Of a stretch of DNA of 64,000 bases, positions 63,093 through 64,000 are shown one piece after another; the first letter of the stretch is position 1, and every line of letters begins with the position of its first letter. The translations under genes were made by a program, and so were the position numbers. The stretch comes from CAWAYH01 sp963786195 (GTDB lineage: Bacteria > Acidobacteriota > Vicinamibacteria > Vicinamibacterales > 2-12-FULL-66-21), in NCBI GenBank assembly GCA_963786195.1, contig CAWAYH010000011.1, forward strand, positions 186,001 to 250,000, in the 5' to 3' direction. A model generated the notes under the pieces. It was given only the letters and a program-made list of their open reading frames with translations. It made no database searches and was not told where the DNA came from.

Positions 63093-63437
63093 GTGGGATC
63101 GATGATGGTGGTGCTGGCCACGCTGGCGGCTCTGGGCATGACGCTCTTTGCCGTGTTCGTTGCGCTCGCGGCCGTGATGATCCTCGTCAAGGCCGTACTC
63201 TGGGTCGTCCTGCTGCCGTTCAGGATTCTGTTCGGCGTCCTGCTGTTCCCGCTCCTGCTGGTGAAGCTCGTCCTCGGCGCCGTGCTCCTCCTCATCGTCG
63301 GCCCGATCGTGCTGATAGCGATCATCGCGAGCGTGCTGGCGGCGGTTGCCGCGATCGCCATCCCGCTGCTGCCGCTCTTCCTGATCGCGTTCGTCATCTG
63401 GCTGATCGTGCGGCCCGCCCGCACGGTCGCCGCTTGA
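63093..63437 (+). CDS. Small hydrophobic membrane protein
   Basis: The protein is 114 residues from the ATG-like start at 63093 (GTG), or 111 from ATG 63102 (MMVVLATLAALGMTLFAVFV). It is almost entirely hydrophobic, with three to four helices (LAAVMILVKAVLWVVLLPFR, LFGVLLFPLLLVKLVLGAVL, LLPLFLIAFVIWLIVRPART). No family is recognised, but similar leucine- and valine-rich short proteins are common in Acidobacteriota. It lies 27 nt after the preceding gene on the same strand. Confidence 0.55.
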   Translation: MGSMMVVLATLAALGMTLFAVFVALAAVMILVKAVLWVVLLPFRILFGVLLFPLLLVKLVLGAVLLLIVGPIVLIAIIASVLAAVAAIAIPLLPLFLIAFVIWLIVRPARTVAA

Positions 63438-63489
63438 GAGTCCTTCACCCGTAGAGCCGGCCGGGCGCGCGGAGGATAGAATCCTCCGC

Positions 63490-64000
63490 ATGCGTTACGC
63501 ACCTGCAACCCTTCGTGCGCTCACCTTGCTGCTGGCCGGCTCCGCACTGGCCTGCGTACTTGCCGCACAGAACACGACGCCACAGACCTTTCGCATTCTC
63601 GTGACGAACGACGACGGCGTGAGAGCTCCCGGGATCCTGGCGGTTGCGCAGGCTCTGGGTTCGGTTGGCGAAGTCACGATTGTCGCGCCAGCCGAGAATC
63701 AGAGTGGCAAGGGCCACTCGATTACGACGAGCGATCCGATCTTCGTCGATCGGGTGACGCTCGCAGGCGGCTTGCCCGCCTTCGCGTTGACGACAACGCC
63801 CGCGAGCTGCGTCAAGGTTGCGCTCGGCGGGTTGATGCCCGCGAAGCCGGATCTCGTCGTGTCCGGTATCAATCGCGGCTACAACCTCGGCATGGTTACC
63901 TACGTCTCCGGGACGGTAGGCGCCGCACGGGAGGCCGCGCTCAACCGCATTCCGTCGATCGCGGCGTCTCTCGCCGTAGAGCAGACCGATTACGCCCCGG
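63490..64000 (+). CDS. surE: SurE 5'/3'-nucleotidase with signal peptide, cut by the window edge
   Basis: The first 170 residues are in the window from ATG 63490; the rest lies beyond it. A signal peptide (ALTLLLAGSALACVLAAQNT) precedes the SurE domain, so this SurE is exported, unlike the cytoplasmic E. coli enzyme. The phosphatase motifs are FRILVTNDDGVRAPGILAV with the metal-binding D-D, VTIVAPAENQSGKGHSITTS with the Asn-Gln-Ser, and DLVVSGINRGYNLGMVTYVS with SGINxGxN, then GTVGAAREAALNRIPSI. The substrate is a nucleoside monophosphate in relatives. Confidence 0.9.
   Translation, partial: MRYAPATLRALTLLLAGSALACVLAAQNTTPQTFRILVTNDDGVRAPGILAVAQALGSVGEVTIVAPAENQSGKGHSITTSDPIFVDRVTLAGGLPAFALTTTPASCVKVALGGLMPAKPDLVVSGINRGYNLGMVTYVSGTVGAAREAALNRIPSIAASLAVEQTDYAP

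Overview
This is a 64 kb, GC-rich chromosomal window that looks like Acidobacteriota, probably close to Vicinamibacteria. This is an inference from gene content: an Oar-type TonB-dependent receptor with an N-terminal carboxypeptidase-regulatory domain, an ECF sigma factor overlapping a Ser/Thr kinase with a WD40-like sensor half, paired type IV-style ABC half-transporters, a divergent RNA polymerase omega subunit, and a tmRNA tag reading A-D-T-Q-L-A-L-A-A. No mobile element, prophage, CRISPR array or defence island was found. Most of the window is conserved housekeeping sequence with an accessory stretch at about 7-19 kb.

Layout. 0-7 kb: an ECF sigma factor with a membrane partner, a DinB-like protein, an esterase, a protein made of seven 29-residue 'RIHG' repeats, then rdgB, rph, a GerMN-domain protein and an AMIN/amidase_3 cell-wall amidase. 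7-14 kb: a remnant porin, MarC, a HAD lipoprotein, two paralogous sulfatases, DUF202 and HdeD membrane proteins, and a second remnant outer-membrane gene. 14-20 kb: Ser/Thr kinase with its ECF factor, a HAF-type repeat protein, a hypothetical protein and tmRNA. 20-32 kb: a hendecad coiled-coil/GAF protein, a soluble lytic transglycosylase, a large GT-C-like membrane protein, a barrel protein, and a GntR regulator next to an Oar-like receptor. 32-39.5 kb: two coupled ABC half-transporters, a 3D-domain protein, DUF2062, thiL and rny. 39.5-47.2 kb: 6S RNA, zapA, zapB-like, pheT, pheS, rplT, rpmI, infC (apparent AUC start), thrS, tRNA-Val(GAC). 47.2-53.6 kb: HU, an S41 pseudoprotease, EnvC, a lipoprotein phosphodiesterase, ruvX and mltG. 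53.7-64 kb: a second TonB receptor, a PepSY-like membrane protein, nadK-tlyA-ispA-xseB-xseA-ymdB-hsp20, rpoZ, two small membrane proteins, and a secreted SurE cut by the window edge.

Functional threads. Cell-wall turnover recurs (amidase, EnvC activator, SLT, MltG, 3D domain, ZapA/ZapB). Translation is concentrated at 40-47 kb. Signalling is represented by two ECF factors, one Ser/Thr kinase and one GntR regulator.

Two cautions and one candidate novelty. At least thirteen genes, including the normally essential pheT, carry single-base frameshifts while both halves stay conserved, so the sequence probably contains indel errors. Two outer-membrane genes keep both ends but have lost the middle. 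The most unusual structure is a set of low-complexity, short-word intergenic tracts of different sequence families. Ten of them sit on or within about 20 nt of a stop codon at the 3' end of a gene, and some encode the last residues of the protein. Exact 14-nt and 18-nt words are shared between distant tracts.
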